Assembly (NCBI RefSeq): GCF_004786035.1
Contig: NZ_CP035088.1
Span: 3,260,001-3,324,000 of the forward strand
DNA: 64,000 bases
Direction of reading: 5' to 3'
From: Pseudomonas viciae
Lineage (GTDB): Bacteria; Pseudomonadota; Gammaproteobacteria; Pseudomonadales; Pseudomonadaceae
The position numbers were made by a program, and so were the translations under genes. Numbering within the stretch: position 1 is the stretch's first letter; every line of letters starts with the position of its first letter. This document shows positions 8,001-16,046 of this stretch, in pieces. A model generated the notes under the pieces. It worked only from the letters and a program-made list of their open reading frames with translations, did no database searches and was not told the origin of the DNA.

Positions 8001-9932
8001 ATTCCAGCTAGTAGGACGGCCGGAGGAGTCGTCACGCCATAGTCGCTCGATGGTAAAACGCAGCGCAGGGCCGAGGAGCAATCCAATTCCGTCACTGCCT
8101 GACAACTGAACCATGAGCTGCGACGTGTCATTCCAGTCCAAGAAAAAGCGACCGGTCACATGATCGAACAGCACGTGGTGCGCAAAACTTATACGATCCC
8201 CACTTGCGACCAGTACACCGGCGCGCAAAACTTCATCCAATGCCGGATGAGACGCGTCTACCTTGCGAAGAACTAGGCGTCGACGTCGCACCATTTCAGT
8301 GACAACGTGAGCAACTGCTGCTTGCTGTTCGCTCGTCAATAAACGTTCATCTTCGTAACAATCAATTAAATCTGACTGCGTCGCAATTGACTTGATACTC
8401 GCCGCCGATGCACCACCTTCGAGCAATGCCGCGGCCAACGACAAGTTAAATACATTGCATAGAAGTTGACGCACAGGCCCAGGGGCCGTAGTGAGCAGCT
8501 CATCGATGTGGTTATTTCTTCCTGAAAGCTCCGCAAGCTCATTTTCCGTGAGCAGAGGAATCAGGAAATGGCGGACGCCTATAGCCACTGGATCGACATA
8601 GGGTGCGCAAGGCGGATTACCCGCCATCGCATCTCGGAGTTTCCTGCTGTTCCTTAGATCAAAGGACCGGATGGACGCCACGACCGACCAGCGATGACTA
8701 AGGGTCTCTTGAACCTGTTCTATGAGGCGCGAAAAAACACTTTCCCCTGGGCCGCCCCGTGACGCGTCCAAGGCATCAATGATCAGGACGCCACGAGCAC
8801 TTCCGGGCCAAGCGCCTAGAGTTTCGAGGAAACCATTCTGCAACCCCAGCGGGCCACGTAACGCATCTGTGCTGGCAACCCAAGCAAGATCGTCAACTGA
8901 AAGCAGCACCGTTGGGAGGCCTGCCTCGACCCGCCCGCGCGCGAGTGCGACGAGCACCCCGGTTTTCCCCGCCCCTGGTTCGCCAACAACGAGAAAGCTC
9001 CCGTCTTCGGCCGCCTGTTGAAGCTCACCCAGGCATTCGCGAATTATCGGAAGGCCGCCAGCAATTGGAAGCTTGGAGTGACGTTCCAGGCGCCCGATCT
9101 CTGACTGAGTATTTGCTTTGAGCGCAAGCAGGTCTTGATCGAATTGAGGAGAGCGACTGTCTTCGTGCCCCATTACTCGGAGCTGCTGCAGGAGCCCCTC
9201 GCGATCACAGGGTGCCCCCGTTCTGATGAGTGTACGAACAATTCCCAACAGAGCGGCGAGAGGTGTCGGCCCGCACTCTTCTGCGCCATAAACCCTGGAG
9301 CCAAGAATGTTGGACGCCTCTCGCCAATCTGAACCGCCTAACTGGCCTGCAAATCGATCAATGCGGAAAAAACGCGCCGCTTTTACAACATCTTGATCAG
9401 TCGTTACAGGCGAAGCCGCTTCAGTTCGAGCTGTCGTTACATGCGTACGGAAAATGTCCAGTGCATCTCGCTGTGACTGGTTGGCTTGGGCGTAGATCGT
9501 TGGCCAGTCCCCTCCCATCGCAAATTGACAACATGCCTCATGAAGGGAGTTAAGGCTTGTCGCTGCCGAGGGCAAAACCGCCATGACAGCGACTGACTTC
9601 TGTAATCCCTCTGATTCTGACGAAGCGATAAACGAAACCACTTGAGCGATTGTCGCCGCGAGATCAGACTCTGCGGATCTGGACAGATTCGGGTTAGTTT
9701 TGCATTGAATTACGATCCTTCCCCCATCGGATAGCGTCACCTCAACGTCATCAAGATCATCACCCGTCTCAAGCCTCAGTGAGACCGGATATGCTCCAAC
9801 AGAAAGACCAAATCGAGCCCCCACTGGTGCTCGGGCAAGAAGATGCGCAGCGAACCACATCCCCACTTCTGCCTGAAAGGCCATTCCCGCTTCCGTAGCC
9901 CTACCCCCAGCTCGTCGCGTAGCTGTCGGCAT
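5034..9932 (-). CDS. Avs-like STAND NTPase with N-terminal nuclease domain
   Basis: The chosen start (9932) has a strong ribosome site (GGGGAG seven bases before ATG) and gives 1632 residues; the same frame extends to 10181 but that part reads as non-coding. Residues 16-23 (GMAFQAEV), 58-64 (DDLDDVE) and 76-78 (QCK) form a PD-(D/E)xK/Mrr-like nuclease core. A Walker A motif GEPGAGKT follows at 317-324 and a Walker B-like VLIIDALD at 382-389, typical of STAND NTPases. The remaining 1100 residues are helical and repeat-like. This order (effector nuclease, NTPase, repeat sensor) matches Avs proteins, which bind conserved phage proteins, oligomerise and activate the effector. Which Avs type, and the trigger, cannot be told. 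Another repeat-bearing NTPase with a role unrelated to phage is less likely. Confidence 0.7.
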   Translation of the reverse strand: MPTATRRAGGRATEAGMAFQAEVGMWFAAHLLARAPVGARFGLSVGAYPVSLRLETGDDLDDVEVTLSDGGRIVIQCKTNPNLSRSAESDLAATIAQVVSFIASSESEGLQKSVAVMAVLPSAATSLNSLHEACCQFAMGGDWPTIYAQANQSQRDALDIFRTHVTTARTEAASPVTTDQDVVKAARFFRIDRFAGQLGGSDWREASNILGSRVYGAEECGPTPLAALLGIVRTLIRTGAPCDREGLLQQLRVMGHEDSRSPQFDQDLLALKANTQSEIGRLERHSKLPIAGGLPIIRECLGELQQAAEDGSFLVVGEPGAGKTGVLVALARGRVEAGLPTVLLSVDDLAWVASTDALRGPLGLQNGFLETLGAWPGSARGVLIIDALDASRGGPGESVFSRLIEQVQETLSHRWSVVASIRSFDLRNSRKLRDAMAGNPPCAPYVDPVAIGVRHFLIPLLTENELAELSGRNNHIDELLTTAPGPVRQLLCNVFNLSLAAALLEGGASAASIKSIATQSDLIDCYEDERLLTSEQQAAVAHVVTEMVRRRRLVLRKVDASHPALDEVLRAGVLVASGDRISFAHHVLFDHVTGRFFLDWNDTSQLMVQLSGSDGIGLLLGPALRFTIERLWRDDSSGRPTSWNLIADFLLATGLDPIVANIALRATAERVEAASDTQALCALIGGRRETAQGKLLLSRVSRYASICIDEMGDAIGSVTAAWARVAQAAAATRKPEYADGIRILLSSLQNKANFEKSEFSSDFGDAARGLLTMTWMTDSPVSVLAPMAIGFVARSFASNPAESRQLLEQVLLEPRFSAHAHEEAPRLAKGVGFIIPADPLFAVSIYSVLFGRAAPSEGDSFLGGQSSQILPLLSNRRQDYEHSRWCLEQALPDFFVVAPYHATRAVSAAAMGIGANKSGTTKNRARHVLETERGTVCIVEDGLSYSAWRKAEVNSRCHPDNTVLSCFAHFLGECSPEAFRQVIQALLNEASAASAWARVLGIAADRPGVVDDVLWPIASNLSAEKICDLARDTATYLASVYPQRSIEERTEFETRLCQNAYSDDEFDRVRYWIARLLSVLPADAFTTEAFRTLKAHLEESGRITGNKPFIHISTSWSPLEDESPGGEVSSEADQQTIAVAHHLEEIMRQSAEVNTLETVTELWDELKTILSLVGGPEPTLNEEVLHVAWGTISNALESISDSAFYDPSHSDHPDLAELIGLLERLAVSAYPEPMAEQESDSGFVSWNRLDVRVYVARSLMSLVRRWGSTSPRLLSLLSSMLSDAVPSVRSQISDSLNVLWDVDRELMWTLMLRVASEESDVTVMELFVSNAFGRVAVADGDRGEEILSCLVDRFPACAHEQASNERELDEAIGVVTIGLFLTHAKARSGAYIDEWLQDPTGGFSRLRAVVSNLRKALFSRYQEDASEVDSRVQDRAHRVLSKVVNAASQAMTRAAAILRDDATFPALRSPNEQLYQSSSRLLEHCCNQLYFGSGAFKSEDKRNEAGLTSASSMGRFLAEYELQLDEIAHVGDPSTIHHLVQLYEFLMDAAPELVFDKVACLLVGPAALRGYQYESLATEVIVGIIRGLLADYRDIFEDSQRRRSLVEVLDMFSNAGWPEAMKLLYELPDLMR

Positions 9933-10423
9933 CGTATTTCTCCCCACTCGATTCAGCCACTTTTGAAGTAATCGTGTAGGGCTGCATGACACAAGCCATG
10001 AGAATATCAGCCCACGGCCTCTGCTCCACAGCGAACTAGGAACTGCATCAATTTCCCATACCGTCTTTAAAAGGTAAGCGTCTGGCGAAGTCATCTTCCG
10101 AACACCAGCATTAAGGAAGTCGCAGCTGCCTTGTGTGCCGGAGGCGCAGAGGATGGCGGGGAAAACTAGGTCTACGAACATTCATCGATGAACAATCGCG
10201 CTAGTTTCGAGATCCCTGATTCAGTAATTTCGGTTCGATGAGCAGCTTATAAACATCTGACATCGCCCACTTGTTAAACACGATGTTTATGATCTACACA
10301 GATGCTGTCACCTGCACCCTAAAACCGAACTAAGCGAGATCCGCCAACTACTACCCCACCACTGGAGTCGCTCATCCGCTAAACAACCAGGTATACATTT
10401 GAATCGCTCGTATTTGGCGAACG
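9933..10423. other. upstream region of the Avs-like gene
   Basis: About 490 bases. It holds the ribosome site of the Avs-like gene and an AT-rich stretch near 10225-10330 that may carry its promoter. An in-frame extension of the Avs-like reading frame to 10181 lacks a ribosome site and is unlikely to be translated. Nothing else was recognised. Confidence 0.5.
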
Positions 10424-11170
10424 TTAATCCAGCGGGTGGAAGGAGCGGTTCATGGCTACAACATCGGCATGGGTGGGGTTCGGCCCGAGCTTCATGAAGT
10501 GTTGAGGCAGTTCATCGCGCTTCGCCGCAGCCTGCCCCTTAACTGCTAACAGAAGCGCCCTGCGCATGGTCTTGGCGTCGTAGTCACAGCAGTAGCTTGG
10601 TGTGGACGGTTGTTGCCTCCAGGACTTTTCAAGAAAACCTCCGTCGACCGGATCGAAGCCAGCCTGGTCAACCAATGACATCACCGTCTCTTTTGCCTCG
10701 TGATTATCACCCGCCACCGCTGCCGCCAAGCGACCTTCAGCACCCTTCGGACGACCTAGCTCTGCCAATGTATAGGCTAGGACATTGTTAAAAGCTTTTA
10801 CTACAGGGCACCCGATCTGCTTCGTAACCCAGACGCTTTCCGTCATCCCTTGATCAATCTCAGCAATTTGTGGGTCACGCAAACCAGGGTAGTAATTACT
10901 GGTGTCGACCACCGGTACGCTGTCAGGTACGGCGGTGAACAGGTCGGACGGCAAGGCACTCAATGCAGGTAGCGGTATCGACAGTACGATCACATCCACC
11001 CCATCTACCGCTCCTCGAATGTCTACAGGTTCCGCACCGATCTCTTCGGCGAACGCACGGACACCATCGACACCTCCAGAATTGGCTACTCGGATTTCAT
11101 GCCCCGCAGCTCTGAGCTTACGGGCAATTGTGCCGCCGATGTTACCGGTCCCGATAATGCCTATTTTCAT
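10424..11170 (-). CDS. NAD(P)-binding oxidoreductase, F420-reductase-like
   Basis: This 248-residue protein opens with the Rossmann motif GIIGTGNIGGTIARKL, and continues with DVIVLSIPLPAL and VVDTSNYYPG segments as in the NADPH-dependent F420 reductase/coenzyme-binding family (PF03807). Pseudomonads lack F420, so the real substrate is unknown; NADP-dependent redox of a small molecule is likely. An AGAGG ribosome site precedes the ATG. It is transcribed divergently from an HxlR-type regulator with an operator-like dyad between them, so it is probably the regulator's target. Confidence 0.8.
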   Translation of the reverse strand: MKIGIIGTGNIGGTIARKLRAAGHEIRVANSGGVDGVRAFAEEIGAEPVDIRGAVDGVDVIVLSIPLPALSALPSDLFTAVPDSVPVVDTSNYYPGLRDPQIAEIDQGMTESVWVTKQIGCPVVKAFNNVLAYTLAELGRPKGAEGRLAAAVAGDNHEAKETVMSLVDQAGFDPVDGGFLEKSWRQQPSTPSYCCDYDAKTMRRALLLAVKGQAAAKRDELPQHFMKLGPNPTHADVVAMNRSFHPLD

Positions 11171-11231
11171 GGCTGAGCCTCTTGAACTGATCGTATTGCA
11201 CCGACTTTAGAGTGCTCATGAGATAATGGTA

Positions 11232-11256
11232 AGTACGCACCAAAAGGTGGGTAACT
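11232..11256. promoter_or_regulatory. operator-like inverted repeat for the HxlR regulator
   Basis: Half-sites AGTACGCACC and GGTGGGTAACT are near-complementary and separated by AAAA. The dyad lies in the 102-base gap between the divergent oxidoreductase and regulator genes, just upstream of the regulator's ribosome site. HxlR proteins bind such GTAC-type dyads, so it probably controls both promoters. Confidence 0.5.
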
Positions 11257-11272
11257 CACTAGAGAGAAAGAA

Positions 11273-11626
11273 ATGGAACGGGAATGGAACTGCAGCGATC
11301 CGCGAAATCGGCGTGAGTGGGCTGAGGCGACTACTGAAACTCTTCGCGTTTTGGAAGGAAAATGGAAAATCATCATTTTGTGTCAGCTCTTCGCGGCAAA
11401 GGATGCGCTTCGCTTCTCAGATTTGGAGAAGCTTATCGAAGGGATCAATCAGAAGATGTTGATCCAACAGCTAAAGCAGCTAGAGAAGGACGGTATCGTG
11501 CTGCGGACGGTGTACCCGCAGGTGCCACCCAGGGTGGAGTACCAACTCACGCCTATCGGCCATGCGCTCGGGCCATCGATCCAAGCGTTGATCGAATGGG
11601 CGGAGATGAGGCGTGATCACATCTAA
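11273..11626 (+). CDS. HxlR-family transcriptional regulator
   Basis: This 117-residue protein has the winged-helix layout of HxlR regulators: a short N-terminal lead, LEGKWKIIILCQL near residues 27-39, the recognition region RFSDLEKLIEGINQKMLIQQLKQLEKDGIV, and the wing ending YQLTPIGHAL. Such proteins are dimeric and often respond to aldehydes, quinones or redox stress. It has no N-terminal cysteine cluster; the single early cysteine (C7, in the WNCSD stretch) and C37 are the only candidates for sensing. It is divergent from the oxidoreductase gene and probably represses it. Confidence 0.85.
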   Translation: MEREWNCSDPRNRREWAEATTETLRVLEGKWKIIILCQLFAAKDALRFSDLEKLIEGINQKMLIQQLKQLEKDGIVLRTVYPQVPPRVEYQLTPIGHALGPSIQALIEWAEMRRDHI

Positions 11627-11656
11627 CAGCTATTGGGCCTCCGCGCATACCCCTAA

Positions 11657-11896
11657 CCTGCTTGTCGCGACGGGATTGCCGAACTCTTACGATCCGAACA
11701 CATACATACCGCGATCGACATGAAGGGCGCCATCCCCGACGGCAGCGAAAGACTTTGCCGCGCGATTGGATTCGGTCAGGGTGTTCGCGAAGCGTTTGAA
11801 CGAGCCGCCACGCAGTATCCCGAGGAAGCCAATATTCCCCAATTGTTCGTAAACCCGGCAGCAACGGAGGCTGATCTGACACTGGTCAAACCATGA
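11657..11896 (+). pseudogene. remnant of an unidentified coding sequence
   Basis: A frame of 79 codons, opened by a stop at 11654 and lacking any start codon, encodes a protein-like sequence (ACRDGIAELL near the beginning, GFGQGVREAFERAA in the middle, DLTLVKP at the end). The composition fits a real protein, so it appears to be the C-terminal piece of a decayed gene. Its family was not recognised. Confidence 0.35.
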
Positions 11897-12043
11897 TGTC
11901 TAGATTGGCCAGGGCGCAGTGCAATGTGAGCACAACTTGGTGGATAAATCACTCCGCCGCCCTGCTCAGCCAGGTATCAGCCCTGCATGTTTTACAGTCT
12001 GGACTCACCGCTGTAGCTGGACTGGATATGGATGGGATAGGCT

Positions 12044-12080
12044 TTAAAAAAGGGCTGCCCACTCTCATAGGCCGCCCTTA
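12044..12080 (-). terminator. rho-independent terminator of the small ORF
   Basis: Read on the minus strand, the arm AAGGGC pairs with GCCCTT and is followed by a run of T residues. It lies 11 bases beyond the stop codon of the 44-codon ORF on the same strand. Confidence 0.55.
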
Positions 12081-12090
12081 AACACCCGAT

Positions 12091-12225
12091 CTAGCTGCTC
12101 CTTATTTCATCAATCCAGCGAATCAACTGGCGAAAGCATTCACGAAAAGCTTCGGATACAGCCAACGCTGCAAGCCAGGAGGCAGTTTTTTTCAGCCAGT
12201 CAGGTGCGCCACGGCGAGTGCTCAT
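12091..12225 (-). CDS. small 44-residue protein, unknown
   Basis: An ATG preceded by an AGGA ribosome site (eight bases away) opens a 44-codon frame that ends just before a rho-independent terminator. The product begins MSTRRGAPDWLKK, has an amphipathic or weakly membrane-active centre (WLAALAVSEAF), a cysteine, and ends RWIDEIRSS. The complete gene structure (ribosome site, ORF, terminator) supports translation. It was not recognised; a small membrane-associated or toxin-like peptide is possible, but nothing proves it. Confidence 0.5.
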   Translation of the reverse strand: MSTRRGAPDWLKKTASWLAALAVSEAFRECFRQLIRWIDEIRSS

Positions 12226-12465
12226 AGTCGTAATCCTATGCATGAGCTAATAGACGTGGGCGTTTCAGCCGAGATTAATTGCGCACCCATGATAGGTACG
12301 GCCGAGGCTCGGCCACGGAAATGGCCGGCGTCAAGCTTGATAACGCTCTTGCCAGTGGCTCATCTTCATCGACGGCCATTGCTAAGAACTCGCATCAGAC
12401 ACCCGATCCTCGAATGCACTGCGCTTCTTCTGCTCTCACATCACGATAGATGAAGAGTTCTTTGG

Positions 12466-12510
12466 GCTCTCGACTTCGCACGGGGGCACATATCGAGAGC
12501 GCTATTTTTT
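12466..12510 (+). terminator. possible rho-independent terminator
   Basis: GCTCTCGA at 12466-12473 pairs with TCGAGAGC at 12493-12500 around a 19-base loop, followed shortly by six T residues at 12505-12510. No gene was recognised immediately upstream on the plus strand. Confidence 0.4.
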
Positions 12511-12751
12511 GGCTACAAACCCAGCGCAGCCGAGGCGCGCCGAATCTAGCGGCTACCATGAGACGCGGTTAAGGCGCCCCCGGTGGTTTTTTCCTGATAA
12601 GCCGATAAGGGCTATCGGTCCGTCTACGCGATTCAGGTGCGTGACGCGTCTGTGCTCTGCAACTGAATGAACTCCTCAGTTGCAACAGGCCCTGACACCT
12701 TGAGCGTGTAGGCACAAGCCGATCCTCGGCAACGCACTACATCATTCTGGG

Positions 12752-12784
12752 GCGTTGCACTCAACGTGCAACGCTCCGATTTTT
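12752..12784 (+). terminator. strong rho-independent terminator
   Basis: GCGTTGCAC at 12752-12760 pairs exactly with GTGCAACGC at 12766-12774 over a five-base loop, and a T run follows. No protein gene lies directly upstream on the plus strand, so it may end a small RNA. Confidence 0.55.
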
Positions 12785-13110
12785 CTAGTAGCCCTAATCT
12801 AAAGTTCCTTTAGGTAGGGGCACCTAGTAATTTTTAGGCCTGGCCATCAGCAATCGCTTGGTACAGCCTGGCCGGCGTCATCGCTAAACGAAAAGTCTCT
12901 CGCTGGCTGATGAGCTATGTTTGGTCTGAAACAGCCCGTTGTTTTGAACATGGAAATCCAGGTTCGCGATGAGCATACAGGCTAGCGAGTGGTGTTTGCC
13001 ACTATCTTCGCCGTCCTGAGAGATCAGGCATGCGAATTTCGCCGCGCTGCCGGTACGCATCTTCAGAATAATGCCCAAGTATTGTGCAGAGGGGAAAACC
13101 GTTCCCCCAC

Positions 13111-13611
13111 TCACTCCTTGGTCGATTTGGGTATTGCTATACGGCTACTGGTCTTGACCTCGCGCAACGCCAGGCTCGACTGAATGGATGCAATACCCAC
13201 CTGACGCCTGAGCACCTGCTCGATAAAGTCACTGTAGCTATCAAGATCCTCTGCCAACACTTGCAGCACGTAATCGGCATCCCCGGTGATCTTGTGGCAG
13301 GACAACACTTCGGGCAGTTGCGCAATCACCGCCTCGAAGGCGTCGGGAGCGTGATCGGCGTGGGTGGAAAAACGGATGTGCACGAACGCCATGATATCCA
13401 ACCCCAGCATGCGTCGATCAAGGTTAGCCTGATAGCCCTTGATCACGCCCGCCTCCTCCATTCTCTTTCGCCGCCGCCAGCAAGGCGTGAGGCTTAGCGA
13501 CAGGCGCTCGCTGAGCTCGGCGTTGGAAATGCTCGCATCATCTTGCAGCAAGGTGAGTATCGCCAAGTCAGTCTCGTCGAGACTGATGCGATTGGATGAT
13601 TTTTTCCGCAT
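13111..13611 (-). CDS. Lrp/AsnC-family transcriptional regulator
   Basis: This 166-residue protein has the N-terminal helix-turn-helix of Lrp/AsnC proteins (LDETDLAILTLLQDDA, then NAELSERLSLSLTPCWRR) and the C-terminal RAM domain (GLDIMAFVHIRF, SCHKITGDADYVLQV, SYSDFIEQVL, IQSSLALREV), which binds amino acids and builds octamers. An AGGA ribosome site precedes the ATG. It is divergent from the acetylpolyamine amidohydrolase gene across about 120 bases and probably controls that cassette in response to an amino acid or its degradation product. Confidence 0.9.
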   Translation of the reverse strand: MRKKSSNRISLDETDLAILTLLQDDASISNAELSERLSLSLTPCWRRRKRMEEAGVIKGYQANLDRRMLGLDIMAFVHIRFSTHADHAPDAFEAVIAQLPEVLSCHKITGDADYVLQVLAEDLDSYSDFIEQVLRRQVGIASIQSSLALREVKTSSRIAIPKSTKE

Positions 13612-13730
13612 TTCGCAATTCCTGAGTAAAAACGCCCGAAAAATCTAGCAGACCACGAAAATAAAGCAAAGAAAGCGCATCCAGACCGGAAGAGAATATT
13701 TGCACTGGTTCAAATTAACGGATGCGCAGA

Positions 13731-14765
13731 ATGTTTACAGTTTTCAGTGATTCCCATCGCTTGCACCACGGCACCGAGTTGAAAGACGGCGTGCTCAAGC
13801 CGTCCTTCGAACAGCCCAGCCGAGCCGATACCGTCCATAATCGGATCAAGCAGGTAGGCCTTGGCCAGATCGTCGAGCCACGGGCCTTTGACCGGTCGTG
13901 TTACGTCAATGCGCACAGCGAGCGCTACGTCAGCTTTCTTGAAAGCGCATGGTCACAATGGTGTGCGACCGGGCGTACCCACGATGCCTTGCCGCTGGTA
14001 TGGCCAGTGCGCGATTTGTCCAACGATCAAGTCCCGACGTTCATCGACGGAAAGCTCGGCTTCTTCGCCATGGATGCCGGTTCCCCGATTACCGCGACCA
14101 CATGGCAAGCCGTAAAGACCAGTGCTGACATCGCCCTCACCGGCCTGGCGCTGATCGATGAAGGCCACGACAGTGCCTTCGCCCTGTGCCGTCCGCCCGG
14201 CCATCACGCAGCGCGTGAATACATGGGTGGCTATTGCTATCTCAACAACGCCGCCATTGCCGCACAACAGGCCATTACTCAAGGCGCGAAACGTGTCGCG
14301 GTACTGGACGTCGACTTCCATCATGGCAACGGCACCCAGAACATCTTCTACGAACGCAGTGACGTCATGTTCGTGTCGCTGCACGGCGAACCCGCGGTTT
14401 CTTATCCGTACTACTCAGGCTTTAGCCACGAAGTCGGCGCCGGCCGCGGCGAAGGTTACAACCTCAACTACCCGTTGCCGAAAAACACGACCTGGGAAAG
14501 CTATCGCAATGCCCTGCTCCACGCCTGCAGGAAACTCCAGCAATTCGCCCCTGAAGTGCTGGTCATTTCACTCGGCGTCGACACGTTCAAGGACGACCCT
14601 ATCAGCCACTTCTTGCTGGAAAGCGAAGATTTCATCGGCATCGGCGAGCTGATAGCGGATGTGGGTTGCCCCACTCTGTTCGTGATGGAAGGCGGCTATA
14701 TGGTCGATGAAATCGGAATCAATGCGGTCAATGTGCTGCATGGCTTCGAGAGCAAACGCCCCTGA
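13731..14765 (+). CDS. acetylpolyamine amidohydrolase (histone-deacetylase family)
   Basis: This zinc amidohydrolase removes acetyl groups from acetylpolyamines such as acetylputrescine. The HDAC-fold motifs are all present: PPGHHA (H158, H159), DVDFHHGNG (zinc ligands around D193-H197) and EGGY near the end. Length (344 residues) is normal. The start at 13731 was preferred to an ATG nine bases upstream because family members begin M(x)TVFS(x)xHRLHHG. It is followed by an ornithine-cyclodeaminase-like gene and an amino-acid permease, consistent with scavenging of acetylated polyamines or a related amide. Confidence 0.88.
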   Translation: MFTVFSDSHRLHHGTELKDGVLKPSFEQPSRADTVHNRIKQVGLGQIVEPRAFDRSCYVNAHSERYVSFLESAWSQWCATGRTHDALPLVWPVRDLSNDQVPTFIDGKLGFFAMDAGSPITATTWQAVKTSADIALTGLALIDEGHDSAFALCRPPGHHAAREYMGGYCYLNNAAIAAQQAITQGAKRVAVLDVDFHHGNGTQNIFYERSDVMFVSLHGEPAVSYPYYSGFSHEVGAGRGEGYNLNYPLPKNTTWESYRNALLHACRKLQQFAPEVLVISLGVDTFKDDPISHFLLESEDFIGIGELIADVGCPTLFVMEGGYMVDEIGINAVNVLHGFESKRP

Positions 14766-14815
14766 GTCGTCCCCTGCCCCGCAACGTTGTTACTACTGAA
14801 CCGGAGACTAAAAAC

Positions 14816-15871
14816 ATGACTCTTTTTATAGACGTCGATCATGCCGCACGCCTGTTCGCCACAGTGGGCATTCGCCGCTCAATCCGCGAAATGGCAGATT
14901 ACATCGAAGCTGACTATTCACGTTGGGCGCAGTTTGATAAGTCGCCCCGCACCGCCAATCATTCGGCCAAGGGTGTGATCGAGTTGATGCCGACCGACGA
15001 TGGCCAGCAGTACTCGTTCAAATACGTCAATGGTCATCCGGACAACGGTCAAAGCAATTTGCTGACGGTCATGGCCTTCGGTGTCCTGGCCGATGTCCAC
15101 AGCGGCTATCCAACCCTGCTCAGTGAACTGACGCTGACCACCGCTGTGCGCACTGCAGCGACCTCTGCCTTGGTGGCGAAGTCCCTGGCGCGCCCGGATG
15201 CAAGCATCATGGCCATCATCGGCAATGGCGCCCAGAGCGAATTTCAGGCCCTCGCCTTCCATGAAATGCTATCGATCAAGGAACTGCGCATATTCGATAT
15301 CGATCGTGACGCCTCGCTTAAGTTGAAGCACAACCTGTCCGCATTCCCGGATCTTGAGGTGATCCTGGCCGGCTCTGTGCAAGAAGCGGTCAAGGGCGCA
15401 GACATCGTCACCACGGTCACCGCAGATAAAGCCTACGCAACGATTTTGACGCCCGAGATGATCGAGCCCGGCATGCATATCAATGCCGTAGGGGGTGACT
15501 GTCCGGGGAAAACCGAGCTGCACGCCGAGATCTTGCGCAATGCCCGGGTCATCGTTGAATTTGAACCTCAGACTCGGATTGAAGGTGACATCCAGCAATT
15601 GGAAGCCGACTTTCCCGTCGTCGAGTTTTTCCGGATTGTTCAAGGCGAAATTAAGGGCCGCGAGAACGACGCACAGGTCACTGTGTTCGATTCGGTGGGT
15701 TTTGCCCTCGAAGACTTTTCGTCACTGCGCTACGTGCTAGACCTGGCCCAGGAGTATGCAATCGGTGAGCACATCCACTTGGTGCCGACGCCTGCCAACA
15801 TAAAAAACCTCTATCAAATCCTCGATCAGCAGCCAGCAATCGTCCCCTCACGCCTGCGCACAGTGAGCTGA
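14816..15871 (+). CDS. ornithine cyclodeaminase/mu-crystallin family enzyme
   Basis: This 351-residue protein matches the ornithine cyclodeaminase family: a substrate-binding N-terminal part (SFKYVNGHPDN), the NAD-binding motif AIIGNGAQSEFQALAF, DIVTTVTADK, GMHINAVGGDCPGK and the C-terminal DSVGFALEDF. In the family it converts L-ornithine to proline and ammonia, or acts on other amino acids. It starts 50 bases after the amidohydrolase gene with a GGAG ribosome site, so both are probably one operon: polyamine deacetylation, then amino-acid deamination. Exact substrate is inferred. Confidence 0.88.
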   Translation: MTLFIDVDHAARLFATVGIRRSIREMADYIEADYSRWAQFDKSPRTANHSAKGVIELMPTDDGQQYSFKYVNGHPDNGQSNLLTVMAFGVLADVHSGYPTLLSELTLTTAVRTAATSALVAKSLARPDASIMAIIGNGAQSEFQALAFHEMLSIKELRIFDIDRDASLKLKHNLSAFPDLEVILAGSVQEAVKGADIVTTVTADKAYATILTPEMIEPGMHINAVGGDCPGKTELHAEILRNARVIVEFEPQTRIEGDIQQLEADFPVVEFFRIVQGEIKGRENDAQVTVFDSVGFALEDFSSLRYVLDLAQEYAIGEHIHLVPTPANIKNLYQILDQQPAIVPSRLRTVS

Positions 15872-16046
15872 AAACCATAGCTGATGCCCCTGAGCAAAGT
15901 GCCAAGGGGCTACTTACCACTGTGTGTACGCGGCAAATCTCGCTATCCACAAACAACCACCGTCAGTAGCCGTTGCATCTCTAACAAATACGCAAGACAC
16001 CACCTTTCTGCCAAAACTCAAAAACATAAAATCAAGAGGTTTTGTA

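Larger units (their letters stand above)
12226..13110. other. 885-base region without protein genes, rich in hairpins
   Basis: No convincing ORF was found on either strand. Two terminator-like hairpins (listed separately), a GCAACTGA...TCAGTTGC dyad near 12658-12684 and a CCGATA...TATCGG dyad near 12601-12617 suggest one or more small RNAs or decayed genes. Confidence 0.45.

Noticed and set aside
9933..10181. Start of the Avs-like gene at 10181
   Set aside because: There is no ribosome site there and the extra residues show no domain features, whereas 9932 has GGGGAG at the right distance.
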